From Sphingobacterium sp. R2 (GTDB taxonomy: Bacteria; Bacteroidota; Bacteroidia; Sphingobacteriales; Sphingobacteriaceae): DNA of 64,000 nucleotides. Below are positions 1 through 8,660 of this stretch, piece after piece; the first letter of the stretch is position 1, and each line of letters opens with the position of its first letter. The stretch covers positions 1,860,001-1,924,000 of the forward strand of contig NZ_CP142884.1 in the NCBI RefSeq assembly GCF_040760075.1, given 5' to 3'. The position numbers and the translations under genes are program-made. Under the pieces are notes generated by a model, which was not told where the DNA came from, ran no database searches, and was given only the letters and a program-made list of their open reading frames with translations.

Positions 1-1
1 T

Positions 2-1759
2 CAAGGGGTAATAGGTGTATACTATTCGTTACAACGTCCGGTAAGAAGTGACGGAATTGTAGGTACCTCTGCCAATATTGGGTATTATGCGTATGAGGCC
101 TTTGGTATGACTGGACAAGGAGAATATAATTTAAACAACCTTTTTTCCAGTGCCGTTAATCCAAGCAATTCCTATTTTTCATTCCAATGGAAATGGTTGT
201 ATGATGGTGTACATCGCGCTAATGATGCTATAGTTCATATACCAGATGCAGCGATGGATCAGGGAAAAAAGAATAAGCTGGTAGCTGAATGCAAAGTCTT
301 GCGGGCATTCTTTTACATGCGGCTTAATGAACTGTATGGCCGGAATGGTTTAGGTGTTCCTATTTACACCGAGCCTATCAGTCCTGCAGAAGGTAACAAA
401 GGACAGAGTTCAGAAGAAGAGGTTTGGGCGCTTATCATTAAGGATTTGACTGATGCAATCAATGAGAGCGCTTTGCCAAATAACCAAATTCAAGGTGAAG
501 GACGTGTGAGTAAAGGTGCTGCTTATGCGCTACGTGGCCGTGCTTATCTTATGACCAAGAAATACGATCAGGCAGTTGCTGATTTTGCCAAAGTTGGCGA
601 GAGCGGCTACAAACTCTTCTCAAATTATAAGCAATTATTTAAAGTTGCCAATGAACGTTGTGAAGAGATGATTTTGAGCGTTCAGTATATCGAGGAACCA
701 TCGGGATATGGTTCAGCTGTACAGAAATACACGGGGGCATTTCAACAAGGAGCAAAAGATAGTCGAGGATGTTGGACAGATTTACAAGTTACTCCAGCTT
801 TGGTCAATTTATATGAAGAAATTATTGACGGAACTACTGTCCGTCCATTTAGTTGGTCGGATTACATTCCTGAATGGAATACAGTAAATGCTTTAGGCGC
901 TCCCAATAGAAAAGTCTTTTTTATACGAGATCAAAAAGTTAATGGAAATGATGTTCACCCAACGGTGACCACAGTCATCAATACAGAATTAAATAAATTA
1001 AGTAGTACTGCGCGGGCGTTTTATCTACCAGAGGGGAATGAGGCACGGCTTAAAGCAGCCTACGCGAATAGAGATCCAAGGTTAGCTTATAATGTGGTCA
1101 CTCCTTATGCGTCTTTCCAGGGAGTAAATAGCAATTCCACGACTGTAGGTATGTATACCTATAGATTTCCCGTCACTGGTAAGTACTATGTGGACCAATC
1201 TGGCGCTGAACCCAATTTGAATAGTAGTTTACCAAGCACTTATTATACATCAGGAAGTGCCAATGCGCAGGCTGAGTTTAAGTATATCCATCGGAAGTTT
1301 GTTGGCGAAGGGTTAGAATATGCTCGTCGTGAGCAAAATCCAGTAGACGAGCCTATTATTCGGTATGCTGATGTTTTGTTGATGTGGGCCGAGGCGTTAG
1401 TCGAGATGAATGACTTATCTGGTGCTATGGCAAAAGTAAAACAAGTCAGAGATCGAGTTGGAATTCCAACAATGGGCTCCTCTTTTTCAGATCAAACTAA
1501 AGCACGTAATTATGTACGAGACGAACGGCGTCGTGAATTAATTGGTGAAGGCGTTAACTTTTTTGATGAGATGCGTTGGAAGACGCTGAAAGAGACAAAG
1601 TTTGATCAAAAATTTTCGCAACATGCATGGGGAGGTAGTGAGAACACGGGAGGCACTACTTATGAATGGATAGGTGATCAATGGTACACCTGGCCAGTAC
1701 CAAAGGCTGAAATAGAATTAAATAAAAATCTGAAACCGACACCAGGATGGATTTATTAA
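2..1759 (+). CDS. RagB/SusD family nutrient-uptake lipoprotein (5' truncated by window edge)
   Basis: SusD-like proteins sit on the outer membrane, bind glycans and cap a SusC TonB-dependent transporter. The reading frame is open back to base 2 with no stop, so the ATG at 107 is internal and the signal peptide and lipobox lie outside the window. Visible SusD features are the N-terminal helical part with TPR-like repeats (for example AYALRGRAYLM near 158-168 counted from the ATG at 107) and a C-terminal EPIIRYADVLLMWAEAL segment followed by RDERRRELIGEG, both typical of the family. About 586 codons are visible, close to a full-length SusD (roughly 500-650). The SusC partner would be expected just upstream. 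The next two genes are a DUF2264 protein and a GH88, so this is the end of a PUL for a uronate-containing glycan. Family call is secure; the glycan is inferred. Confidence 0.93.
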   Translation, partial: QGVIGVYYSLQRPVRSDGIVGTSANIGYYAYEAFGMTGQGEYNLNNLFSSAVNPSNSYFSFQWKWLYDGVHRANDAIVHIPDAAMDQGKKNKLVAECKVLRAFFYMRLNELYGRNGLGVPIYTEPISPAEGNKGQSSEEEVWALIIKDLTDAINESALPNNQIQGEGRVSKGAAYALRGRAYLMTKKYDQAVADFAKVGESGYKLFSNYKQLFKVANERCEEMILSVQYIEEPSGYGSAVQKYTGAFQQGAKDSRGCWTDLQVTPALVNLYEEIIDGTTVRPFSWSDYIPEWNTVNALGAPNRKVFFIRDQKVNGNDVHPTVTTVINTELNKLSSTARAFYLPEGNEARLKAAYANRDPRLAYNVVTPYASFQGVNSNSTTVGMYTYRFPVTGKYYVDQSGAEPNLNSSLPSTYYTSGSANAQAEFKYIHRKFVGEGLEYARREQNPVDEPIIRYADVLLMWAEALVEMNDLSGAMAKVKQVRDRVGIPTMGSSFSDQTKARNYVRDERRRELIGEGVNFFDEMRWKTLKETKFDQKFSQHAWGGSENTGGTTYEWIGDQWYTWPVPKAEIELNKNLKPTPGWIY

Positions 1760-1868
1760 GGGGGAAGTTTTATTTCAATCGCTCATGCAGTCGTTTGCTG
1801 GAGCAATTGGTTTACTTCGGCCAGTATTTTTATGTAAAATAGATATTTTTATTTATAAACCCTTATCG

Positions 1869-3134
1869 ATGAAGAGAAGATCCTTATTAAAATTGTTAGG
1901 CGGAGCTGGAGTAGGCGCATTAACGGCGTCTTTACCAATGGAAGCAAAAGCAAGCACTTTAGACGGAAAAATAAATTTTATTGAAAATGATCGGGCTTAT
2001 TGGCTATCTATCTTGCATAAGATGGCAGCCCCCATATTGAGCAATATCAGTAAACAGCAATGGCGTAAAAATATGCCGATGGAGGTGAGTCCAACTTTTG
2101 ATAGCAGAGATCCCGGAGTGGGATATCTGGAAGCCTTTGGACGCTTGTTGGCTGGAATGGCACCTTGGTTGGCACTACGGGATGACCTAACTGAGGAAGG
2201 AAAACTGCGAAAAAAATTGAGAGAACAGGCGCTGCTCGGTATACAGTATGGGGTAGACCCCAAATCTCCGGATTATTTTACTTGGCGAGGACCTTCCTCT
2301 CAGACTCTTGTGGATGCAGCGCATCTTGCGCAGGCTTTTTTGCGGGCCCCAAACACTTTATGGGAACCTTTAAACCAAGTGACTAAAAAAAGAGTCGTTG
2401 AAGAATTCAAATTGCTGCGCAAGATCAAACCCAATGAGAGTAATTGGCTGCTGTTTGCCGCAATGACAGAGACGTTTCTTTACAGCATAGGAGAGGAATG
2501 TATACGGGAAAGTATCGATTATGCGGTCAATAAATTTGATCAGGAATGGTATGTTGGAGATGGCTGGTATAGTGATGGTGCCCATTTTAGTTTTGATCAT
2601 TACAATGGTTATGTGATCCATTGTATGCAGGTGGAGTCGCTGCGTCATAATATCCCTGCAGGTGGAAAATACAAGGAAATGTATGAGCGGGCATATAAAC
2701 GCATGCAGCGTTATGCGCATCATCTCGAGCGCATGATCTCTCCGGAAGGCCATTATGTCGTTGTCGGTCGTTCGTCAACCTATAAGAATGCCGCATTCCA
2801 GCCGCTGGCAAAAGTTGCTTTGGAAAATAAGTTGCCCGAAGACATTTCGAAAGGACAGGTCAGGGCTGCATTAACCACAATACTCCGTCATATTTATATT
2901 GACAAAACCTTTGCACCTTCGGGTTGGCTGCGTATGGGAGTCGTAGGTGACCAACAATCCAATCTTGCAGATTACTATACAAATGCGGGTTCTATGTATG
3001 TGGCCTCCCTGTCCTTCTTGCCCTTGGGATTACCAGCAGAAGATGAGTTCTGGACCTGCGCTCCACAACCATGGACTTCCCAAAAATGCTGGAAGGCAGA
3101 GCAATTTCCCAAAGACTATTATGTAAGTTATTAA
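1869..3134 (+). CDS. DUF2264 domain-containing protein, exported, probable uronate-linked glycoside hydrolase
   Basis: The 421-residue product starts best at the ATG at 1869, because it then opens with a Tat-like signal (RRSLLK, hydrophobic Gly/Ala stretch, AKA cleavage region near residue 28). The longer frame from 1785 adds 28 residues that would bury this signal. The rest matches the DUF2264 pattern (YWLSILHKMAAPIL near residue 40, then many aromatic residues as in an alpha/alpha barrel). From memory, members of this family include beta-glucuronidases classified as GH154; I cannot confirm which activity this one has. It follows the SusD gene by 109 bases and precedes a GH88 by 43 bases, so it is probably co-transcribed with them and acts on a uronic-acid-containing oligosaccharide in the periplasm. 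An alternative is a structural or lyase-accessory role. Confidence 0.82.
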   Translation: MKRRSLLKLLGGAGVGALTASLPMEAKASTLDGKINFIENDRAYWLSILHKMAAPILSNISKQQWRKNMPMEVSPTFDSRDPGVGYLEAFGRLLAGMAPWLALRDDLTEEGKLRKKLREQALLGIQYGVDPKSPDYFTWRGPSSQTLVDAAHLAQAFLRAPNTLWEPLNQVTKKRVVEEFKLLRKIKPNESNWLLFAAMTETFLYSIGEECIRESIDYAVNKFDQEWYVGDGWYSDGAHFSFDHYNGYVIHCMQVESLRHNIPAGGKYKEMYERAYKRMQRYAHHLERMISPEGHYVVVGRSSTYKNAAFQPLAKVALENKLPEDISKGQVRAALTTILRHIYIDKTFAPSGWLRMGVVGDQQSNLADYYTNAGSMYVASLSFLPLGLPAEDEFWTCAPQPWTSQKCWKAEQFPKDYYVSY

Positions 3135-3177
3135 AGTGAAAAAGAATAAAAAAGCAAAAAGATTAAGGACTGGATAA

Positions 3178-4452
3178 ATGAAGATACAACACTATATTAC
3201 GGGAGCTTTGATAATTGGGCTAGGAATGCAGGGAATCTCCTGTTCCAGTCAGCGAAACCTGACAGCGGTGAAATTGGGGCTCGATAAAGAATTTGTCCGC
3301 TCCAATTTAGAAGATGCACACAAGCAAATCGCCTACCTTGCCGCATCGATTGGTGAATCGGATATGCCTACAACCTATAAAGATGGCAAATATGTCAATT
3401 GGGGTTCGAGCTGGTGGTGTTCTGGGTTCTATCCCGGCACCGTGCTCTATCTATATGAGTATACAAAGGATGGGAAACTTTTGACGGAAGCTAAAAGTAA
3501 ATTGAAGCAACTGCAGAAAGAAAAATATAACAAAGGAACACATGATTTGGGCTTCATGCTGTATTGTAGCTTTGGGAATGCATTACGCTTGACCGGTGAT
3601 TCGGCGTCCTATAAAGAAATTTTAAGCACTGGTGCAGCGTCGTTGGCAACGCGCTTCCATGAAGCAACGAAAACGATTCGTTCATGGGACGGCGGAAAAA
3701 ACTGGGATGGCCAGCCTTGGACTTATCCGGTGATCATCGACAACATGATGAATTTGGAATTTCTGACGGAAGTTTCCAAAATGACAGGTGACCAGCGTTA
3801 TCGTGATATTGCGGTGCAGCATGCCAATACAACGATGGTCAACCATTACCGAAAAGATTATAGTTCCTACCATGTCGTGGATTACAATCCGCAAGATGGA
3901 AGTATTATTTCGAGAAAGACTGCGCAAGGAGCTTTTGACGCGTCTGCATGGGCCAGAGGGCAATCCTGGGGGCTTTATGGTTATACGATGATGTACCGCG
4001 AGACGGGAGACAGGAGATATTTGGAGCATGCTAGGCATATTGCACAGTTTTACCTGAATCATCCCAATCTTCCAAAAGATCTGATACCTTATTGGGATAT
4101 GGACCAGAACAAGCTTACTCCAGATAGTAAATATTATAGCCAGAAAGACCTTCGTGATGTATCGACCGCTTCGGTGACAGCGTCGGCTTTGCTGGAACTG
4201 GCACAATACATAACAGGTAGTGAAAGCCAGCTGTATATCTCAAAGGCTGAACAAATGCTGCGGTCGCTTTCTGCTAAACCTTATAAAGCAGATTTCAAAG
4301 AAGCGGGGGGATATATTTTAAAACATAGTGTCGGTTCTATCCCGCATAAAACAGAAGTTGATGTTCCGTTAACCTATGCGGATTACTATTATGTAGAGGC
4401 ATTGGTGCGGTATGACCGATTGCTCCGTGGAGAGAAGGTTATCAAGCCCTGA
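3178..4452 (+). CDS. Glycoside hydrolase family 88 lipoprotein (unsaturated glucuronyl hydrolase)
   Basis: GH88 enzymes hydrate and release the 4,5-unsaturated uronic acid that polysaccharide lyases leave at oligosaccharide ends. The 424-residue protein has a lipoprotein signal (hydrophobic residues 7-20, then GISC with Cys22 as the lipidated residue). The two catalytic Asp of the family appear as Asp123 (HDLGFMLYCSFGNAL) and Asp188 (PVIIDNMMNLE). The segment ASAWARGQSWGLYGY is also typical of GH88. Length fits the family plus signal peptide. It is the last gene of the PUL fragment. Its presence implies that a polysaccharide lyase acts upstream in the same pathway, although none is in this window. 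Function is well supported; the exact disaccharide is unknown. Confidence 0.92.
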   Translation: MKIQHYITGALIIGLGMQGISCSSQRNLTAVKLGLDKEFVRSNLEDAHKQIAYLAASIGESDMPTTYKDGKYVNWGSSWWCSGFYPGTVLYLYEYTKDGKLLTEAKSKLKQLQKEKYNKGTHDLGFMLYCSFGNALRLTGDSASYKEILSTGAASLATRFHEATKTIRSWDGGKNWDGQPWTYPVIIDNMMNLEFLTEVSKMTGDQRYRDIAVQHANTTMVNHYRKDYSSYHVVDYNPQDGSIISRKTAQGAFDASAWARGQSWGLYGYTMMYRETGDRRYLEHARHIAQFYLNHPNLPKDLIPYWDMDQNKLTPDSKYYSQKDLRDVSTASVTASALLELAQYITGSESQLYISKAEQMLRSLSAKPYKADFKEAGGYILKHSVGSIPHKTEVDVPLTYADYYYVEALVRYDRLLRGEKVIKP

Positions 4453-4467
4453 CGAGAGGATTCTTGA

Positions 4468-4508
4468 GTTTTCAACAAAGTTGTTAACATATTGTGGAAA
4501 AAGTGAAG
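4468..4508. promoter_or_regulatory. DnaA-box-like cluster, copy 1
   Basis: Seen directly: GTTTTCAACA (4468-4477), TTAACAT (4484-4490), TGTGGAAAA (4493-4501) and GTGAAG (4503-4508). The same four words in the same order and nearly the same spacing recur at 63906-63944. TTTTCCACA (reverse of TGTGGAAAA) and TTTTCAACA resemble the DnaA box TTATCCACA. Whether DnaA or another protein binds is inference. Confidence 0.4.
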
Positions 4509-4588
4509 TACTTATCTCGTACAGCCATCTCGTTCGCTCAAATAAATACCTATTTAACACCAATTTCTATATTGACAAGGGATTTATA

Positions 4589-4650
4589 GGGGGTTAACAG
4601 GGGTATAACAGGGGGTTAACAGGGGTATTACCCCTGTTAACCCCCTGTTA
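4589..4650. repeat. 22-bp-period direct repeat and perfect 22-bp inverted repeat
   Basis: An 18-base word beginning GGGGGTTAACAGGGG occurs at 4589-4606 and again at 4611-4628. The second copy with its flank (4606-4627) is the exact reverse complement of 4629-4650, leaving a single base at 4628 as spacer. As DNA it could be a large operator or a cruciform. As RNA it would be a 22-bp hairpin. There is no T-run after it, so it is not an ordinary intrinsic terminator. It lies 103 bases upstream of the DUF6266 start. Confidence 0.9.
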
Positions 4651-4753
4651 ATACTTTGTAAAAGTACTGTTACTACTCTTTTAATGGGGTGTTTGATATT
4701 ATATTAGTAATAAGTTATATACCATCAATTATAGACAAAAGGAGAAAAATTTT

Positions 4754-5389
4754 ATGGCAATTTTACAAAATGGTCCGAACGGCGCTATTGTTGGGAAATT
4801 TGGCTCGGTGAGTGCTTATCTATTGAAAGGCCAAAATGTCGTACGTGGCGGCAAAAAAAAACGAACATCTCCGCCGAGTGAGGCCGAACTTTTAAATAGA
4901 GAAAAACAAAAAGTTGCAGGTAAGTTTGCTGGCGCCAATAAAGTAATTCTAGAGTTTGGTTATCAATCACTCGCGACAAAAGAAAGTCGTGTAGGAGCTT
5001 TCCAATTGGCGCAGCGCCACATTTTTAAAGAAACTCTTGAATTAGGTGAAGACAACAAGCCTTTTGTTAACCCTGAAAAACTCCTCCTGTTTTCAGGTCC
5101 GCTTACCTCATTAGCTAACTGTCAAGTCAGTTTGGATGGCGATCGGATTGATCTTAGCTGGACTGTAGATGATGAATATAAAAGTAGTATATATAAAATC
5201 AATGTGGGATTGATCGACATAGAGGGCGAGTCGCGGTTGAAAATATCTGTTGCCAATGTGAATCAAGGCTTCTGCTCATTTGAAGTTGAGGGGATAAGCA
5301 AGAAAGCGTTCGATTACCATGTTTATGTCGGTGTTTGGGATACACTCAACGACGACTTTTCGAATTCCATTTATTGTGGGGTTGTATAG
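4754..5389 (+). CDS. DUF6266 family protein
   Basis: The 211-residue protein opens with GPNGAIVGKFGSVSAYLLKG and a basic patch (GGKKKR), a pattern I recognise from the DUF6266 family of Sphingobacteriaceae and relatives. No function is established for the family. No signal peptide or membrane segment is visible. The N-terminal half is basic and the C-terminal half (from about residue 110) looks like a beta-sandwich with alternating hydrophobic residues. The start is well set by a strong AAAGGAG ribosome binding site, unusual in this window where most genes lack one. It stands alone between the PUL and a WYL regulator and sits downstream of a striking palindrome at 4606-4650, which may control it. 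Confidence 0.75.
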   Translation: MAILQNGPNGAIVGKFGSVSAYLLKGQNVVRGGKKKRTSPPSEAELLNREKQKVAGKFAGANKVILEFGYQSLATKESRVGAFQLAQRHIFKETLELGEDNKPFVNPEKLLLFSGPLTSLANCQVSLDGDRIDLSWTVDDEYKSSIYKINVGLIDIEGESRLKISVANVNQGFCSFEVEGISKKAFDYHVYVGVWDTLNDDFSNSIYCGVV

Positions 5390-5510
5390 TTGTTTTCTGT
5401 CGATTCCAAGGTTGGGTTCGTTGTTAATAGAAGGGAATTTGTGCGAGATTTGAGTGATGAATTGAGAAAGTATTAAGCACTATACCTGTGAAAACATATC
5501 TTTATATTCG

Positions 5511-5540
5511 TTGAAGAAAATAGAATAACTCGTACCTTTA
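5511..5540 (+). promoter_or_regulatory. Candidate promoter for the WYL regulator, possibly leaderless
   Basis: TTG at 5511-5513 is followed after exactly 19 bases by TACCTTTA (5533-5540), one base from the Bacteroidota -7 consensus TAnnTTTG. Transcription would begin a few bases downstream, at or next to the ATG at 5546, so the message may have almost no leader. This is from spacing and motif only. Confidence 0.4.
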
Positions 5541-5545
5541 TCCCA

Positions 5546-6556
5546 ATGACGGATATCCAGAAAAGATTTGATCGTATACTCGCTATTTATATGCATCTAC
5601 AGGCCAAACCTGTTGTGACAGCGGGGGCTTTGGCAGAACGCTATGAAGTGAGCCAGCGTACGATTTACCGTGATATCCGCTCTTTGATGCAGGCTGGAGT
5701 CCCCATCTATGGTGAAGCCGGAAGCGGATACTCTTTAGTGGAGGGGTATAAGATGCCGCCCCTGCAATTTACAAAAGAAGAGGCATTAAGTTTTGTCGCA
5801 GCGGAGAAACTGGTTGAAAAATATACGGATCGCAACCTAGCCCATCATTTTGCCACAGCATTGCTTAAAATGAAGGCGATACTGAGGGGTAACGAAAAAG
5901 AGCAAGTTGCCTTAGTAGGAGATAAATTTCTTGTGCGGGGTGGGCGACACCAGTTCAACGAAAAGTTAACGCATGGTACCAACATATTGATCGAAAGTAT
6001 CGCTGCAAAGAAGTGCGTAGAAATTTATTACACCAAACCTTCGGACAAAAATCCTGAGAAAAGGGAAATTGAAGCTGTTGGTATCTTTGTTGAAAGTAAA
6101 TTCTGGTATATCCTCGCATTCTGTAAACTACGAAAGGATTATAGGCAATTTCGATTGGACCGTATAAATAATATCCGAATGCTTACAGATGATTTTGGGA
6201 AAGAACATCCTGAGCTATCTTTCTTTCTCAACAAACGACATGAAGATCCGACAACTAAAGTCGTGGTACGGGTGGATAAAGAAATGGCAAGGTATATGGA
6301 ATGGGACCGTCATTATTTCGGCTTCCAGCAGGAAGTGATTGCTGACGATTATGTTGAAATGCATTTCGAATGTGTAAATATGGAAAGTGGGTTTGCGCGT
6401 TGGTATTTGATGTTTGCTGACAAAGGAAATATTATCGAGCCCGAGTCGTTGAAAGGAGTGGTAAAACGATTGCTGTCATCAGCATTAGAACAGCTTAATC
6501 AAGACAAGGTGCAGGCAGGCTTCAGCTGTATTGAAGAGGGCAAGAATACTTGCTAG
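5546..6556 (+). CDS. YafY/PafC-type transcriptional regulator with HTH and WYL domains
   Basis: The 336-residue protein has an N-terminal winged helix (residues about 5-65, with ALAERYEVSQRTIYRDI as the recognition part), then a WYL domain (about 145-225) that ends in the characteristic FRLDRINNIRML, and a C-terminal extension. WYL domains are thought to sense small ligands or nucleic-acid fragments. The convergent neighbour is a DinB-family gene; WYL regulators often sit beside DinB or other small enzyme genes they control, but here the genes are convergent, so direct control is only a guess. A 13-bp inverted repeat covers the last codons and the intergenic gap. The start at 5546 is the first ATG before the conserved HTH. 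Confidence 0.9.
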   Translation: MTDIQKRFDRILAIYMHLQAKPVVTAGALAERYEVSQRTIYRDIRSLMQAGVPIYGEAGSGYSLVEGYKMPPLQFTKEEALSFVAAEKLVEKYTDRNLAHHFATALLKMKAILRGNEKEQVALVGDKFLVRGGRHQFNEKLTHGTNILIESIAAKKCVEIYYTKPSDKNPEKREIEAVGIFVESKFWYILAFCKLRKDYRQFRLDRINNIRMLTDDFGKEHPELSFFLNKRHEDPTTKVVVRVDKEMARYMEWDRHYFGFQQEVIADDYVEMHFECVNMESGFARWYLMFADKGNIIEPESLKGVVKRLLSSALEQLNQDKVQAGFSCIEEGKNTC

Positions 6557-6588
6557 TTCTTTCTGTTGAGTCCACGCAAGTATTCTTG
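6541..6588. terminator. Inverted repeat between convergent WYL and DinB genes
   Basis: CAAGAATACTTGC at 6541-6553 is the exact reverse complement of 6576-6588, with a 22-base loop. The left arm overlaps the last codons of the WYL gene. There is no T-run on either side, so it is either a weak bidirectional terminator or an RNA-stabilising hairpin. Confidence 0.5.
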
Positions 6589-6604
6589 TCGGGTTTGCCC
6601 GAAA

Positions 6605-7075
6605 TTATCCCCTTTCCCAAAAAAACGGTGGTTGAATGCCAAGCATGCGTAGGTAGACAAATCCCTGCCCGCGGTGATGGATTTCATTATCTATAAAATA
6701 AAGAATGCTGTGGACGACTGGCGATTTGTATTGTCCAAACAAGTTAAATTCTTCAGCAAAGCGTTCCTCCGGTATCTTGTTAAATAGATCGATGAGTATT
6801 GGAGTAGCCTCGTCCCAGGCTTGTAAAAGCTGGGCTTTGGTTGAATAGTTTAGATTTTCGTTTAGCTCACCGCTTTTGTTATCTACGATCTCCTGTAGGC
6901 CGGGTACGGCAAGTGCCAATAATTCTTTCAACATATCCGCAAAAGTTCGCATGCCTTCTACTTTATAATGGAACAATTCTTCTTCGGGAAATTTTTCAAT
7001 AGTTTGGCGGGTCAGTTTTCTATGGCCCAACCAGTGTTCAAGTAATTCTTGTTTAGAAATGATCGCTGTACTCAT
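6605..7075 (-). CDS. DinB family protein (putative metal-dependent, four-helix bundle)
   Basis: The 156-residue protein has the DinB layout of four helices. The conserved C-terminal motif is FIDNEIHHRGQGFVYLRMLG (about 126-145), which includes the metal-binding His pair. A first His of the usual triad could be His14 or His18 in ELLEHWLGHRK. DinB proteins are thiol-S-transferase-like or of unknown function and are often stress-linked. The gene is convergent with the WYL regulator and divergent from the ribosomal operon. The ATG at 7075 is followed at once by the first helix. Substrate is not predictable. Confidence 0.85.
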   Translation of the reverse strand: MSTAIISKQELLEHWLGHRKLTRQTIEKFPEEELFHYKVEGMRTFADMLKELLALAVPGLQEIVDNKSGELNENLNYSTKAQLLQAWDEATPILIDLFNKIPEERFAEEFNLFGQYKSPVVHSILYFIDNEIHHRGQGFVYLRMLGIQPPFFWERG

Positions 7076-7406
7076 TTTTTTCGTATTTAAAATTTAAAAA
7101 TTTACATCGCCTCTTGCGTTGTAATATGCCACAAATTTAGGCGGTCCAATGACAGCAGTATGGCAGTATGAATTTTTATACTCATTTTTTATTTCTTTTT
7201 CTTCGAACCTCGTGGTCGTTGCTGATACGAGAAGGGGGCAGGGGGGTAAGGCAGTTTTCCTGTTACAGGATAAAATAAAAAAAATAATTCATTAATTATT
7301 TGACAGTTATAAAAATGTTTGTAACTTTGCAGTCCCTTAAAGGGGAAAGTATGTCTTGAGCGAAGCCCTACTGCTTCGAAGGACTTTTAATTAATTAATT
7401 TACAAC
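7076..7406. other. Intergenic region between dinB-like gene and ribosomal operon
   Basis: This 331-base gap holds no ORF of ribosomal-protein type; in particular rpsJ (S10), which normally precedes rplC, is absent. It contains a canonical promoter at 7300-7329 and a leader with a possible hairpin (GCGAAGC/GCTTCG, about 7359-7377). Confidence 0.75.
7300..7329 (+). promoter_or_regulatory. Main promoter of the ribosomal super-operon
   Basis: TTTGACA (TTG at 7300-7302) and TAACTTTG (7322-7329) are separated by exactly 19 bases, matching the Bacteroidota sigma consensus TTTG-N19-TAnnTTTG. The predicted start is about 70 bases upstream of rplC, which leaves a leader with a small GC-containing hairpin that could take part in ribosomal-protein autoregulation (inference). 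Confidence 0.85.
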
Positions 7407-8024
7407 ATGTCAGGTATTATTGGAAAAAAAGTAGGAATGACGAGCCTGTTTAACGCTGATGGGAAAAATATTCCTTGTACAGTGATTCAGGCCGGGCCGT
7501 GCGTGGTTACGCAGATACGTACGGAAGAAAAGGATGGCTACTCGGCAATTCAACTTGGTTTCGACGAGGCTAAGGAGAAAAACACGACAGCTCCTTTGAA
7601 AGGGCACTTTGCGAAAGCAAATACAACGCCTAAGCGTAAGTTGGTAGAGTTTAAAACTTTCCCAGATGCAAAACAACTTGGTGACGTAGTTGACGTTACT
7701 CTTTTTGAAGAAGGTGAGTACGTAGATGTAGTCGGTACTTCAAAAGGTAAAGGTTTCCAAGGTGTCATGAAACGTCATGGATTTGGTGGTGTAGGTGGTG
7801 CGACTCACGGTCAGCACAACAGATTACGTGCTCCAGGTTCATTAGGTGCTTCATCATGGCCTTCACGCGTATTCAAAGGTATGCGCATGGCAGGTCGTAC
7901 AGGTGGTGACAGAGTTAAAGTTCAAAACTTACAGGTGTTGAAAGTTTACGCTGAGCAAAACCTTATCGTTGTTAGTGGTTCCATTCCAGGAGCTAAAGGT
8001 TCTTATGTAATCGTAGACAAATAG
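7407..8024 (+). CDS. rplC: 50S ribosomal protein L3
   Basis: The 205-residue protein begins [15 protein letters not shown] and carries the conserved loop [19 protein letters not shown] and [16 protein letters not shown], which reach toward the peptidyl-transferase centre of 23S rRNA. It is the first gene of the operon here. In most bacteria rpsJ comes before it, but here a promoter directly precedes rplC, so the S10 gene must be elsewhere. Stop to next start is 5 bases. Confidence 0.98.
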   Translation: MSGIIGKKVGMTSLFNADGKNIPCTVIQAGPCVVTQIRTEEKDGYSAIQLGFDEAKEKNTTAPLKGHFAKANTTPKRKLVEFKTFPDAKQLGDVVDVTLFEEGEYVDVVGTSKGKGFQGVMKRHGFGGVGGATHGQHNRLRAPGSLGASSWPSRVFKGMRMAGRTGGDRVKVQNLQVLKVYAEQNLIVVSGSIPGAKGSYVIVDK

Positions 8025-8029
8025 TAGAG

Positions 8030-8659
8030 ATGGAAGTTAAAGTTTTAAATTTATCAGGTAAAGAAACAGGTGCCAAGGTGCAACTTCCTGAGTCGGTATT
8101 TGGGTTAGAGCCTAACGATCATGCGATCTATTTGGATGTGAAACAATACTTAGCGAACCAACGCCAAGGAACTCACAAATCTAAACAACGTAACGAAATC
8201 GCGGGTTCTACTCGTAAATTACACAAACAAAAAGGTACAGGTGGTGCTCGTGCGGGTTCTATCAAATCTCCATTGTTTAATGGTGGTGGTCGTGTATTCG
8301 GTCCTCAACCTCGTGACTACTCGTTCAAATTGAACAAAAAATTGAAACAAGTGGCACGTAAATCAGCGTTATCTTACAAAGCAAAAGATAATAACATTGT
8401 GGTATTGGACGAAGTGAAATTCGATGCTATCAAAACTAAAAACTATGTTGCTTTAATCGATGCGTTGAATGTAGCTGATGAGAAAACATTGTTGGTATTG
8501 CCAGCTTACGATGAAATTGTTTATAAATCAAGCAGAAACTTGAAAAAAGCAAAAGTTATTGTTGCATCTGATTTAAATACATATGATGTATTGAACGCAA
8601 CAAAATTATTGTTGACTACAGATTCTGTTAAATCTTTGGAGGAAGCATTAGCTAAGTAA
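8030..8659 (+). CDS. rplD: 50S ribosomal protein L4
   Basis: The 209-residue protein shows the L4 loop [32 protein letters not shown], quoted in part, that lines the peptide exit tunnel. L4 is the classical autoregulator of the S10 operon in Gammaproteobacteria; whether it acts so here is unknown. rplW follows after one base. Confidence 0.98.
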   Translation: MEVKVLNLSGKETGAKVQLPESVFGLEPNDHAIYLDVKQYLANQRQGTHKSKQRNEIAGSTRKLHKQKGTGGARAGSIKSPLFNGGGRVFGPQPRDYSFKLNKKLKQVARKSALSYKAKDNNIVVLDEVKFDAIKTKNYVALIDALNVADEKTLLVLPAYDEIVYKSSRNLKKAKVIVASDLNTYDVLNATKLLLTTDSVKSLEEALAK

Positions 8660-8660
8660 T

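Larger units (their letters stand above)
4453..4753. other. Intergenic region with composite DnaA-box-like element and long palindrome
   Basis: This 301-base gap holds two separate signals, described in their own entries: a GTTTTCAACA / TTAACAT / TGTGGAAAA cluster at 4468-4508 and a 22-bp tandem repeat whose second copy forms a perfect 45-base inverted repeat at 4606-4650. A good ribosome binding site (AAAGGAG, 4738-4744) lies before the DUF6266 start. No convincing open reading frame is seen. Confidence 0.7.
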
